A stretch of 5,439 nucleotides of DNA from a bacterium (GTDB taxonomy: Bacteria > Armatimonadota > Fimbriimonadia > Fimbriimonadales > GBS-DC). The position numbers and the translations under genes were made by a program. Of the stretch, positions 1 to 5,439 are shown in pieces; position 1 is the first letter of the stretch; each line of letters begins with the position of its first letter. The notes beneath the pieces were generated by a model. It was not told the DNA's origin. It saw only the letters and a program-made list of their open reading frames with translations, and made no database searches. Where the stretch lies: contig JARJMV020000050.1 in assembly GCA_029335935.2 (NCBI GenBank), positions 1-5,439 of the forward strand, read 5' to 3'.

Positions 1-1100
1 CGTGGGGGATGGAGTTTCTTATCGCGCTGTGGAACGGGCTGCTGGTGTATGGCGTGTGGCTGTGGCAGGGGGGCAGGCGCGCCGCGCGAATCGGATGGAC
101 AGTTGGCGCGCTCTTCATCGCTGGAGTGTTCCTGATGTTTGGCTCAATCAAGCTCGGCGAGCAGACGCTTGCCAACGCGCGAATTGGGCCGTCCTCGCGC
201 CTGGTTGCCCTTGTGCAGCCGAATGTGAACCTCGCACAGCCCTACACGCCCGATTCGTGGACGCCCATCCGCCAGCGTATCGCCGAGCAGGTGCGTCAGG
301 CAAGCAAGCTGAGCGCAGGTGGGCGTGAGGCTCTGCAACTGCCGCCGCAGCCCGACCTGATTGTGCTGCCCGAGGTGATCGAACCGCTGCCGATGCCTGA
401 AAGCCGTCCCGCACTGCTGTTTTGGCAATCGCTGTCGGTTGAAGTGGGTGTCCCGCTGCTGGTGGGAGGGTATCGTGTTGCTCAGCATGAACCGCGCCAA
501 ATCGCCAACACGATGTTCCTGTTTCTGCCACAAGGCGGTTGGCAATCTCATGACAAGGTGCAACTTGTGCCGTTAGGCGAGCAAGTGCCGTTTCGGAAGC
601 TGTTGCCGTTTTTGAGCGTGTTCGGCGTGGTGGAAGAGGATATGCATGCAGGACGCGACCTCAAGCCGCTCACGACGGGCGACTTGAAAGTCGGCGCGGT
701 GATTTGCATGGAGTCGACCTACCCGTGGATAACGCGCGGGATGGCAAACGCGGGCGCGAACTTAATAGTGGTTGGCTCCAACGAGTCGTGGTTCGGACGC
801 ACCGCGGCGTTAGAGCAGCACTTGGCGTTTTGTGTGCTGCGAGCAATTGAGACCCGCCGCTGGGTGGTGCGCTGCGCACCTGAGGGGATTAGCGCATCGA
901 TTGCCCCCTCAGGCGAGATTCGACGGCGCGCGCCTGCTTTTCAAGAGTCAACAATCGCCTCTTGGGTGCACCTACACACTGGTAAGACGCTCTTCATGCG
1001 TTGGGGCGACTGGATGGCGTGGCTCAGCTTGGCGGTTGCGACCGTAGCTATCACGCACAGGCGCATTCAAATAGTTGTCCGATGGTACTGCTTGGGGTAA
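1..1100 (+). CDS. lnt: Apolipoprotein N-acyltransferase (3' part; 5' end outside the window)
   Basis: Lnt moves an acyl chain from a phospholipid to the N-terminal cysteine of diacylated lipoproteins, the last step of lipoprotein maturation at the periplasmic face of the inner membrane. The frame is open to the window edge, and the first visible ATG (position 9) falls inside a membrane helix, so roughly the N-terminal 150-200 residues are missing. Counting from that ATG, hydrophobic segments lie at about 1-20 and 28-46, a carbon-nitrogen hydrolase (nitrilase-fold) domain at about 62-315, and a last membrane helix at about 333-350. The expected Glu-Lys-Cys triad is visible as E122 (VLPEV), K183 (HDKVQLVP) and C233 (VICMES), with E191 in the LGEQVP motif. 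The Arg/Glu-rich RAIETRRWVVR stretch and RWGDWMAW near the end are typical of Lnt. The residue after the catalytic Cys is Met rather than the usual Tyr, and the usual N-D before WFG is N-E-S. The family call is firm; the missing half cannot be judged. Confidence 0.93.
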   Translation, partial: WGMEFLIALWNGLLVYGVWLWQGGRRAARIGWTVGALFIAGVFLMFGSIKLGEQTLANARIGPSSRLVALVQPNVNLAQPYTPDSWTPIRQRIAEQVRQASKLSAGGREALQLPPQPDLIVLPEVIEPLPMPESRPALLFWQSLSVEVGVPLLVGGYRVAQHEPRQIANTMFLFLPQGGWQSHDKVQLVPLGEQVPFRKLLPFLSVFGVVEEDMHAGRDLKPLTTGDLKVGAVICMESTYPWITRGMANAGANLIVVGSNESWFGRTAALEQHLAFCVLRAIETRRWVVRCAPEGISASIAPSGEIRRRAPAFQESTIASWVHLHTGKTLFMRWGDWMAWLSLAVATVAITHRRIQIVVRWYCLG

Positions 1101-1178
1101 TCGGGCAACCCCTAAAGATTTTCGCGTCGCCCGCCGATAATTCTCTTGAACATGCGCTGTGGTGTGCCGTCGAAGCAC

Positions 1179-1208
1179 TTGACTCGGATAACCTCAATCG
1201 GGTATCTT
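1179..1208 (+). promoter_or_regulatory. Candidate sigma70-type promoter for the glycosyltransferase gene
   Basis: A TTGACT box (1179-1184, 5 of 6 matches to the -35 consensus) is followed after 18 nt by TATCTT (1203-1208, 4 of 6 matches to the -10 consensus). Transcription would begin near 1214-1216, in the lnt-glycosyltransferase gap, at the foot of the first leader stem. Its position fits, but such boxes arise by chance and no start site has been mapped. Read-through from lnt could also supply transcripts. Confidence 0.35.
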
Positions 1209-1213
1209 TTATG

Positions 1214-1314
1214 CTGAGGAGAGGACTACAGACCCCTACACACCGCAGGCAAGGATGCCAGCAGCGTCTTGGGAGCTCTGCTTCCCGAACGCAAGAGCTG
1301 TTGCATCAACTCAG
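1214..1314 (+). promoter_or_regulatory. Potential structured RNA leader, family not recognised
   Basis: CTGAG (1214-1218) can pair with CTCAG (1310-1314) to close a domain of about 100 nt. Inside it a long stem-loop spans 1254-1307: GATGC/GCATC, CAGC/GCTG with a bulged TT, GCGT/ACGC, then GGGAGC/GCTTCCC with one bulged T and a 3-nt loop, 19 pairs in all. The stretch 1219-1253 has no convincing helix. I compared it from memory with the core motifs of c-di-GMP-I, c-di-AMP, TPP, SAM, cobalamin, preQ1, THF, fluoride and T-box leaders and with 6S and SRP RNA, and found no match. The pairing is seen in the sequence; that it forms and regulates is inference. Confidence 0.35.
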
Positions 1315-1316
1315 AG

Positions 1317-1364
1317 GCGTCACGGTTGACGCACTCCGCACCCAACGCTTTCTGGCAGAAGGCG
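1317..1364 (+). promoter_or_regulatory. Two further leader hairpins
   Basis: Two compact inverted repeats follow the large leader domain. GCGTCA (1317-1322) and TGACGC (1327-1332) make a perfect 6-bp stem with a 4-nt loop. CGCTTTCT (1346-1353) and AGAAGGCG (1357-1364) make an 8-bp stem, with one G-U pair, around a GGC loop. Neither is followed by a run of T, so they do not look like intrinsic terminators. They strengthen the case that the gap is transcribed as folded RNA. Confidence 0.35.
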
Positions 1365-1371
1365 CATGTTC

Positions 1372-1386
1372 CACCTTGGGAGGTGA
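1372..1386 (+). promoter_or_regulatory. Strong Shine-Dalgarno site inside a small sequestering hairpin
   Basis: GGGAGGTGA (1378-1386) is a near-perfect ribosome binding site placed 7 nt (counted from GGAGG) before the ATG at 1391, which fixes that ATG as the start of the glycosyltransferase. The site is also the 3' arm and loop of a hairpin: CACCT (1372-1376) pairs with AGGTG (1381-1385) around TGGG. Folding would mask the ribosome binding site, a classic translational on/off arrangement. The site is certain; the hairpin's role is inference. Confidence 0.55.
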
Positions 1387-1390
1387 TTGC

Positions 1391-2620
1391 ATGACACAAC
1401 ATGATGGATTGAAGCGGAGCCGACCGCAGGCTGCATTCGTGAGTACCTATCCGCCCACCGAGTGCGGATTAGCTACCTTCACGCAAGATGTTTTGAACTC
1501 TGTGGAAAGGCATGGCTGGGAAGGTGTGGTCGTCTCGGCAGACCATGAGACGCGCATCGAGCATCCCGACCCGCGCGTAATGTATCAAATTCGCCGTGAG
1601 GAGACCGCCGACTACATCGAGGCGGCGCAGCGGTTGAACCGCTCCGCCGTGCGCGTGGTCAGCCTACAGCATGAGTACGGGATCTTCGGCGGCGAGATGG
1701 GCGACAAGGTGCTCACCTTTTTGAAGTACCTGCGCACGCCTGTCGTGACGACGCTTCACACTGTCGTGCCGCAGCCGACCCCGATTATGCGCGAGATTTT
1801 GCGGGCAGTCGTGGAGGCGTCCGACGCGGTAGTGGTGATGGCAGGCACGGCGGTGCGACTACTGGATAGTATATACGACGCGCCGACGCACCATGTATAT
1901 GTAATCCCGCACGGCGCGCCCGAACCGCTACCGATTAGCCCGCAGGACGCCAAAGCCCAAATCGGCATGAGTGGGCGTATCATCCTTAGCACTTTCGGGC
2001 TGGTGAGCCGTGGCAAAGGCATCGAGGATGTGATTCGCGCCTTACCTGCCGTCGTGGAGCAGTTCCCCAACTTGGTCTATATGGTGCTGGGCGAAACGCA
2101 CCCGAAAGTGCGTGCGCAGGAGGGCGAATCGTACCGCGAGTTTCTGATGAGCGAGGTCGAGCGACTGGGGCTGCAAAACCATGTGGTGTTCGTAAACCGC
2201 TACCTGTCGCTGGAAGACATTCGCCTGTACTTGCGCGCGACGGATGTGTATATCACGCCGTATCTGAACCCCGACCAGATAACGAGTGGCACGCTGGCAT
2301 ACGCGATTGCCTCGGGGTGCGTTGTGCTCTCCACGCCGTACCTCTACGCTCGCGAGGTGCTCAGCGACGGCGGCGGGATGCTGGTGCAGTTCAACAGTCC
2401 CGAATCCATCGCCGATGCGTTGCTGCAGCTGCTCTCTGACTCTGTGCTGATGCGCTATCATAAGGTTGTGGCACAGAACAAAGCGTCTGGACTGAGCTGG
2501 TACAAAGTTGGGCAAGCCTACGCGCGGTTGTTCGACCGTGTGGGGCGCGATGTGCCCCTGCCTCTGGGCGTCGTGCAACCTGTTACTGCCAGCTACTTGG
2601 AAAGCCAACGCGCAGGCTAA
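1391..2620 (+). CDS. Family 4 glycosyltransferase (GT-B fold, group 1)
   Basis: Retaining glycosyltransferase of 409 residues expected in the cytoplasm, moving a sugar from a nucleotide-sugar donor to an unknown acceptor. The N-terminal half shows TYPPTECGLATF (19-30), the LQHEYGIFGG motif (92-101) and VTTLHT (119-124). The C-terminal donor half shows the linker VIPHG (171-175), GLVSRGKGIEDVIRALP (203-219) with the R/K pair that usually contacts the donor phosphates, NRYLSLEDI (269-277), and TSGTLAYAIASG (298-309). It ends with the usual GT-B return helix around SWYKVGQAYARLF (369-381). The common E-x7-E donor motif of GT4 is altered: Gln stands in the NPDQITSG region, a variant I associate with a mannosyltransferase-like GT4 subgroup. 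The ATG at 1391 is chosen because of the ribosome binding site at 1378-1386; the frame is open further upstream but that stretch looks non-coding. No membrane helix or signal peptide is seen. Donor and acceptor cannot be told from the sequence. Confidence 0.9.
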   Translation: MTQHDGLKRSRPQAAFVSTYPPTECGLATFTQDVLNSVERHGWEGVVVSADHETRIEHPDPRVMYQIRREETADYIEAAQRLNRSAVRVVSLQHEYGIFGGEMGDKVLTFLKYLRTPVVTTLHTVVPQPTPIMREILRAVVEASDAVVVMAGTAVRLLDSIYDAPTHHVYVIPHGAPEPLPISPQDAKAQIGMSGRIILSTFGLVSRGKGIEDVIRALPAVVEQFPNLVYMVLGETHPKVRAQEGESYREFLMSEVERLGLQNHVVFVNRYLSLEDIRLYLRATDVYITPYLNPDQITSGTLAYAIASGCVVLSTPYLYAREVLSDGGGMLVQFNSPESIADALLQLLSDSVLMRYHKVVAQNKASGLSWYKVGQAYARLFDRVGRDVPLPLGVVQPVTASYLESQRAG

Positions 2621-2643
2621 GACCGTTTGCTAAGGCTTGGTGG

Positions 2644-2681
2644 CACGCGCCGCTCGGAACGCAGGAGCGAGCGCGTGTTTT
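2644..2681 (+). terminator. Intrinsic terminator after the glycosyltransferase
   Basis: CACGCGCCGCTC (2644-2655) pairs with GAGCG-A-GCGCGTG (2665-2677), a 12-bp GC-rich stem with one bulged A and a 9-nt loop, followed directly by TTTT (2678-2681). It lies 23 nt past the glycosyltransferase stop and its T run overlaps the stop codon of the converging HD-GYP gene. On the - strand the stem is not followed by a T run, so it should act mainly on + strand transcripts. Confidence 0.85.
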
Positions 2682-3273
2682 ATTCACGACCAATCGGCTG
2701 CAACACAGGCTGCACTTTCAGGAACGCCTGCACCACGCGCGGGTCGAACAGTCGCCCTGCGCCGTGCTGGATGCTCTCTACGGCGTCGGCTTCCGAAAGG
2801 GCAGGGCGATAGGGCATGTCGGTGCGCATTCCGTCGAAGGCTTCGGCGAGCGCCAGAACACGCGCCGGCAGCGGTATCTGCTCACCTTGCCAGCCGTGCG
2901 GGTAGCCGCTGCCGTCCCAGCGTTCGTGGTGGCACTCGATCCACAGCGCTAACTCCCGAAAACGATGGATACGGCTAATCAGTTGCACGCTCAGGCGCGG
3001 ATGCTCTTGTATTTGTAGGCGTTGGTCGGGGGTGAGGGGCGCGCTAATGAGGAGTTCGTTAGGCAATCCCAGCATGCCGATGTCGTGCAGAACGGCGGCG
3101 AGTCGCAGCCCACGCAGCGTCGCCTTACTCAGCCCAAGCTCGCACCCGATAGCGACGGCGTATGAGGCGACGCGCTCGCTATGCCCTGCAAGGTGCGGAT
3201 GCGCAATCTCTAAGGCATGCACCAACGCCCGCGCCACATCGTTCTCCATCCGTGTCAGTTGGTCGCGCGTCAA
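2680..3273 (-). CDS. Stand-alone HD-GYP domain protein with altered motif residues
   Basis: HD-GYP proteins are metal-dependent phosphodiesterases that usually hydrolyse cyclic di-GMP. This one, 197 residues, is almost only the domain, with no sensor or receiver part. Visible motifs are HSERV (31-35), LHDIG (62-66), the QEHP histidine (H91), CHHERWDGSGYP (114-125), and FDPRVV (176-181). Three positions differ from the family consensus: HDxGK reads HDIGM (Met67 for Lys), the metal-ligand Asp before FDA reads Glu144 (AEAFDGM), and the first Arg of DRPYR reads Met (DMPYR, 152-156). The metal His/Asp set is otherwise kept, so metal binding is likely but cyclic di-GMP hydrolysis is uncertain. The start is taken as TTG at 3273 because GGGAGGG lies 4 nt before it. 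The next ATG, 24 nt inside, has no such site, and longer upstream readings run back through the VanW gene in another frame. It is probably the last gene of the - strand operon, 28 nt after VanW. Confidence 0.85.
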   Translation of the reverse strand: MTRDQLTRMENDVARALVHALEIAHPHLAGHSERVASYAVAIGCELGLSKATLRGLRLAAVLHDIGMLGLPNELLISAPLTPDQRLQIQEHPRLSVQLISRIHRFRELALWIECHHERWDGSGYPHGWQGEQIPLPARVLALAEAFDGMRTDMPYRPALSEADAVESIQHGAGRLFDPRVVQAFLKVQPVLQPIGRE

Positions 3274-3277
3274 AGAA

Positions 3278-3284
3278 CCCTCCC
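3278..3284 (-). promoter_or_regulatory. Ribosome binding site that fixes the TTG start of the HD-GYP gene
   Basis: On the - strand GGGAGGG (3284 to 3278) precedes TTG at 3273 by 4 nt. No comparable site precedes the ATG at 3249. A short CCCT-TGC-AGGG inverted repeat overlaps the 5' edge of this site; it is weak (4 bp). Confidence 0.7.
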
Positions 3285-3301
3285 TGCAAGGGTAGTATAC
3301 C

Positions 3302-4051
3302 TCACCTGCTAATGCGGACGCCGCGTGGCAAGGGCGCATACTGCGTTTCGTGGCAGAGTTCGCGCCATGTCTCGCCGCTGCGCGTGCAGACCCGCCATAG
3401 CCGCACCTGCACGCCCGCGCGACCCGCCTGTGCGCGGAAACCGACCACCGCAGGCGCAGGCGCAATTGCGTTGACCTCCGTGTGTAAAACGCATTCGGGC
3501 ACATAGCGACGCACCTGATTTGTAGAAGCTTGCGCAAAAATCTTGCACACAAGGCGCGAGTCGTTTACGATGAACTCCACTCGGCACGGAAAGGGGTAGG
3601 GATTGCGAATCTTGAGGTCGGCGATACCTTGCGCGACTGCGGCGTCGCGCCCTGCGCCGATGTAGCTGGGAGCAATCGTATGCGCGTGGCGTTCGGTGAC
3701 CTCCAGCCCAGCGAGCAGCGCGGCGTTGTAAAGCGTGGTCGATGTCTGGCAGACGCCGCCGCCCCACGAGGGCACAAGTATCCCGCCATAGCTTACAGGA
3801 GCGCGCACATACCCCTCCGAACGCACCCACTGCCCGACCGCCGCGTTGAACGACCACTCGGCGTTCGGGGCGAGTATCGCGCCGTTGAGGCGCCGCGCGG
3901 CGAGGGTCGCGTTATGCCGTTGACCCGGCGTGCGTCCCTCTAACGAGGTCGCAAACTCCACCAAAAGCGTCCACGACCGCTCCGAACGCGCCCCCTGACA
4001 ACCCGATAGACCGAACCCGATGAGAACCAGAATCGGTAGGATTCCACGCAC
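3302..4051 (-). CDS. VanW-domain lipoprotein
   Basis: A 249-residue exported protein of the VanW family. The first 17 residues form a short hydrophobic signal sequence ending in a lipobox, LSGC (15-18), so Cys18 should be lipidated; with Lnt present in the window it would be triacylated. The VanW core follows at about 45-165: HNATLAARRLNGAIL (46-60), EWSFNAAVG (65-73), the hallmark GGGVCQTSTTLYNAAL (97-112), ERHAHT (120-125) and DLKIRNPYPFP (145-155). A C-terminal strand-rich tail (about 215-245) matches the usual end of the family. The biochemical role of VanW is not established; the name comes from a vancomycin-resistance cluster but most members, like this one, have no resistance context. 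The invariant Cys101 and nearby His residues look like possible active-site residues, which is inference. The start is a GTG; an in-frame stop lies 10-12 nt upstream, so little else is possible, yet no close ribosome binding site is seen. It sits 34 nt after the diguanylate cyclase and 28 nt before the HD-GYP gene. Confidence 0.9.
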   Translation of the reverse strand: MRGILPILVLIGFGLSGCQGARSERSWTLLVEFATSLEGRTPGQRHNATLAARRLNGAILAPNAEWSFNAAVGQWVRSEGYVRAPVSYGGILVPSWGGGVCQTSTTLYNAALLAGLEVTERHAHTIAPSYIGAGRDAAVAQGIADLKIRNPYPFPCRVEFIVNDSRLVCKIFAQASTNQVRRYVPECVLHTEVNAIAPAPAVVGFRAQAGRAGVQVRLWRVCTRSGETWRELCHETQYAPLPRGVRISR

Positions 4052-4052
4052 G

Positions 4053-4068
4053 GCGTCAATTTAGACGC
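4053..4068 (-). repeat. Inverted repeat just before the VanW start
   Basis: GCGTC and GACGC flank a 6-nt AT-rich spacer, giving a perfect 5-bp stem directly upstream of the GTG at 4051. On the - strand the loop reads TAAATT, which also resembles a -10 box (4 of 6), about 7 nt before the GTG. It could be a minor hairpin, an operator or part of a leaderless promoter; no -35 box is seen at the right distance. Confidence 0.3.
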
Positions 4069-4085
4069 GCGGGGCGCGACTCCTG

Positions 4086-5439
4086 CTACGCGGCTTCAGG
4101 GTGGTAGGTACATACACGGTTGCGCCCGTCGCGTTTTGCCCGATACAGCGCGGCGTCCGCCTCGTACAAGAGCGTGGCAGGCGCAGCGCCCCCACGATAA
4201 GTCGCCACGCCCAAGCTCGCCGTAATCGCGCGATGAGGGTTAGCAATCGCGCCTATCGTCTCGCGCAAGCGTTCCGCGACCTGCACCGCCTGTTCCAGCG
4301 TGGTGTTGGGCAACAGGAGCGCGAACTCCTCGCCGCCGTAGCGCGCCGCCACATCATATGCACGCGCCGAGTCGCGCAATACCTGCGCCACCTGACGCAA
4401 TAAATCGTCGCCTGCAGGATGCCCAAAAGTGTCGTTGAACTGTTTGAAGTAGTCGATATCGAGCATAATCAGCGACAGGGGCTGTTGTAGGCGCTCCGCC
4501 ATCTGCACGAGACTGTGCAACGCCTCTTGGAAAGCGCGGTGGTTCTTCAGACCCGTCAGACCATCGGTCACGGCGGCTTGGGCAAGCGCGCGGTTCGCCT
4601 CCGTGAGATCGCGATTAAGCTGCGCCAACTCCGTGTTGGCGACTTGCAGCTGCTGATAGAGTGCGTGCAGCTCCTCGTTTTGCGCTTGTATCTGCTCGCG
4701 TTGGCGTTTCTGCTCCGCGAACGCTTGTTGGAGCTGGTACGCCATCGTGTTGAACGCACGCGCCAAATAGCCGAACTCGTCGGGCGCGGTGTAGGCTACG
4801 CGCGTATTCCAATCGCCCGCCGCCAAACGGTGCAGCGCCGCCAAGAAACCCGCTAAGTGCCGACGCAGAAAGAACACCATCGCCAAACTGGAGGTGAGTG
4901 CAACAAGAGCCGCGCTGCCTACCAGATACTTTTTCACACGGTAGAGCGTTGCCGTCGCCCCACGCGGCTCGGATACACCCTCTATCCATCGAATCGTGGC
5001 AAGCGCCGCTCCGTCGGAACCGCGAAGTATCGCCGAATCGGTTGAGGCGTCTGCTTCGGACGGCTGCGTGGGGGACGAGTGTATCGCTATAGCCACCCGT
5101 CCACCCAACAGGTGACCGATTCGGCTCAGGTAAGCGTCGTCGAGCCGTCGCGCGACTGCCAAAACGCCGACAGGCTGGCGCTGCTGTGCCGTGTCGTAGA
5201 GGGGTATCGCACTCACGAGATATACACATTCGCGATGGCATCTCCACTCTGCGCCGCCGACGCCAGACATCGCACGCCGAACTGATGGAGCCTCACCAAG
5301 CCAGCGCGCCTCATCCGAGCTGGACGCCAACACCTGCCCACGACGGTCTACTACTGCGGCGGCGTCGCTGTCGGAACAGTGGATGAGAGGATACACTACG
5401 CGCCTCAAAAGCTGCTCAGGGTCGCCCCCAAGTCTCGCA
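4086..5439 (-). CDS. Membrane diguanylate cyclase with periplasmic sensor, HAMP and GGDEF domains (5' end outside the window)
   Basis: Makes cyclic di-GMP from two GTP in the cytoplasm in response to a signal read outside the membrane. The frame runs off the window, so the N-terminus, probably including a first membrane helix, is missing. Counting from the TTG at 5408, residues 1-158 look like the membrane-near part of a Cache/CHASE-type sensor (AVVDRRGQVLASS 18-30, VYLVSAIPL 62-70, VGVLAVARRLD 80-90). A membrane helix follows at about 161-181, HAMP at about 182-234 with PDEFGYLARAFN (209-220), then a Gln/Glu-rich coiled coil (about 225-280). The GGDEF domain spans about 281-437: DGLTGLKNHRAF (282-293), the metal-binding IMLDIDYFKQFND (314-326), and an intact active loop GGEEF (358-362). 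The product-inhibition site RxxD is present as RAYD (349-352), 5 residues before GGEEF, so an active, feedback-inhibited enzyme is expected. It leads into the VanW gene with a 34-nt gap and no terminator. Confidence 0.94.
   Translation of the reverse strand, partial: ARLGGDPEQLLRRVVYPLIHCSDSDAAAVVDRRGQVLASSSDEARWLGEAPSVRRAMSGVGGAEWRCHRECVYLVSAIPLYDTAQQRQPVGVLAVARRLDDAYLSRIGHLLGGRVAIAIHSSPTQPSEADASTDSAILRGSDGAALATIRWIEGVSEPRGATATLYRVKKYLVGSAALVALTSSLAMVFFLRRHLAGFLAALHRLAAGDWNTRVAYTAPDEFGYLARAFNTMAYQLQQAFAEQKRQREQIQAQNEELHALYQQLQVANTELAQLNRDLTEANRALAQAAVTDGLTGLKNHRAFQEALHSLVQMAERLQQPLSLIMLDIDYFKQFNDTFGHPAGDDLLRQVAQVLRDSARAYDVAARYGGEEFALLLPNTTLEQAVQVAERLRETIGAIANPHRAITASLGVATYRGGAAPATLLYEADAALYRAKRDGRNRVCTYHPEAA

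Noticed and set aside
1100..1140. Possible terminator after lnt (ATCGG at 1100-1104 and CCGAT at 1134-1138).
   Set aside because: The stem is only 5 bp around a loop of almost 30 nt and has no T run, so it is not a convincing intrinsic terminator.
1001..1390. An open frame continuous with the glycosyltransferase, with an ATG at 1211, that would lengthen its N-terminus.
   Set aside because: The predicted residues are Arg/Gln/Ser-rich and unlike any GT4 N-terminus, the start at 1391 has a near-perfect ribosome binding site, and the conserved fold begins about 15 residues after it.
1209..1390. A c-di-GMP (GEMM) riboswitch in front of the glycosyltransferase.
   Set aside because: Attractive given the neighbouring cyclic di-GMP genes, but the conserved core strings of class I are absent and I see no fit to class II.
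2042..2608. Open frame of 188 codons opposite the glycosyltransferase.
   Set aside because: It is antisense to a well-supported gene, has no recognisable motif, and long antisense frames are common in GC-rich DNA.
3274..3552. N-terminal extension of the HD-GYP protein to 290 residues.
   Set aside because: The extra part overlaps the end of the VanW gene in another frame, is rich in Arg, Ala and Cys without any domain, and the ribosome binding site at 3278-3284 favours TTG at 3273.
3309..3857. Open frame of 182 codons on the - strand within the VanW gene.
   Set aside because: It is a shifted reading of VanW, which has all its family motifs in its own frame.
4615..5247. Open frame of 210 codons on the - strand within the diguanylate cyclase gene.
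   Set aside because: It is a shifted reading of the cyclase gene, full of Arg, Ala and Ser, with no domain.

Overview
The window holds five protein genes of a diderm (Gram-negative-type) bacterium with GC-rich DNA. Two lie on the + strand at the left: the 3' part of lnt and a GT4 glycosyltransferase. Three lie on the - strand at the right: a membrane diguanylate cyclase whose 5' end is outside the window, a VanW-domain lipoprotein, and a small HD-GYP protein. The two groups converge at about 2620-2680 on a strong intrinsic terminator. No rRNA, tRNA, CRISPR array or insertion sequence was seen. Lnt plus a lipobox-bearing protein implies an outer membrane or at least triacylated lipoproteins. 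The taxon cannot be fixed from this sequence; the gene mix would suit a deep-branching lineage such as Armatimonadota, but that is a weak guess.

Left part (1-2620, +). Lnt is the inner-membrane enzyme that completes lipoprotein acylation; its nitrilase-like catalytic domain and last membrane helices are present. A 290-nt non-coding stretch (1101-1390) follows. It carries a plausible sigma70-type promoter and a leader of about 175 nt rich in potential hairpins. The last of these pairs with the Shine-Dalgarno sequence of the glycosyltransferase gene. This looks like a cis-regulatory RNA that I cannot assign to a known family, and it is the best candidate for something undescribed. The glycosyltransferase is a complete 409-residue GT-B enzyme.

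Right part (5439-2680, -). The order of transcription is diguanylate cyclase, 34-nt gap, VanW lipoprotein, 28-nt gap, HD-GYP protein, which suggests one operon. The cyclase has a periplasmic sensor region, a membrane helix, HAMP, a coiled coil and an intact GGEEF domain with an RxxD inhibitory site. The HD-GYP protein keeps the metal-binding histidines but departs from consensus at several positions, including HDxGK, which reads HDIGM. The operon thus seems to pair synthesis of cyclic di-GMP with a possible degrading or sensing partner around a cell-envelope lipoprotein. All five genes can be read as envelope or surface functions and their signalling, but a shared pathway is inference.
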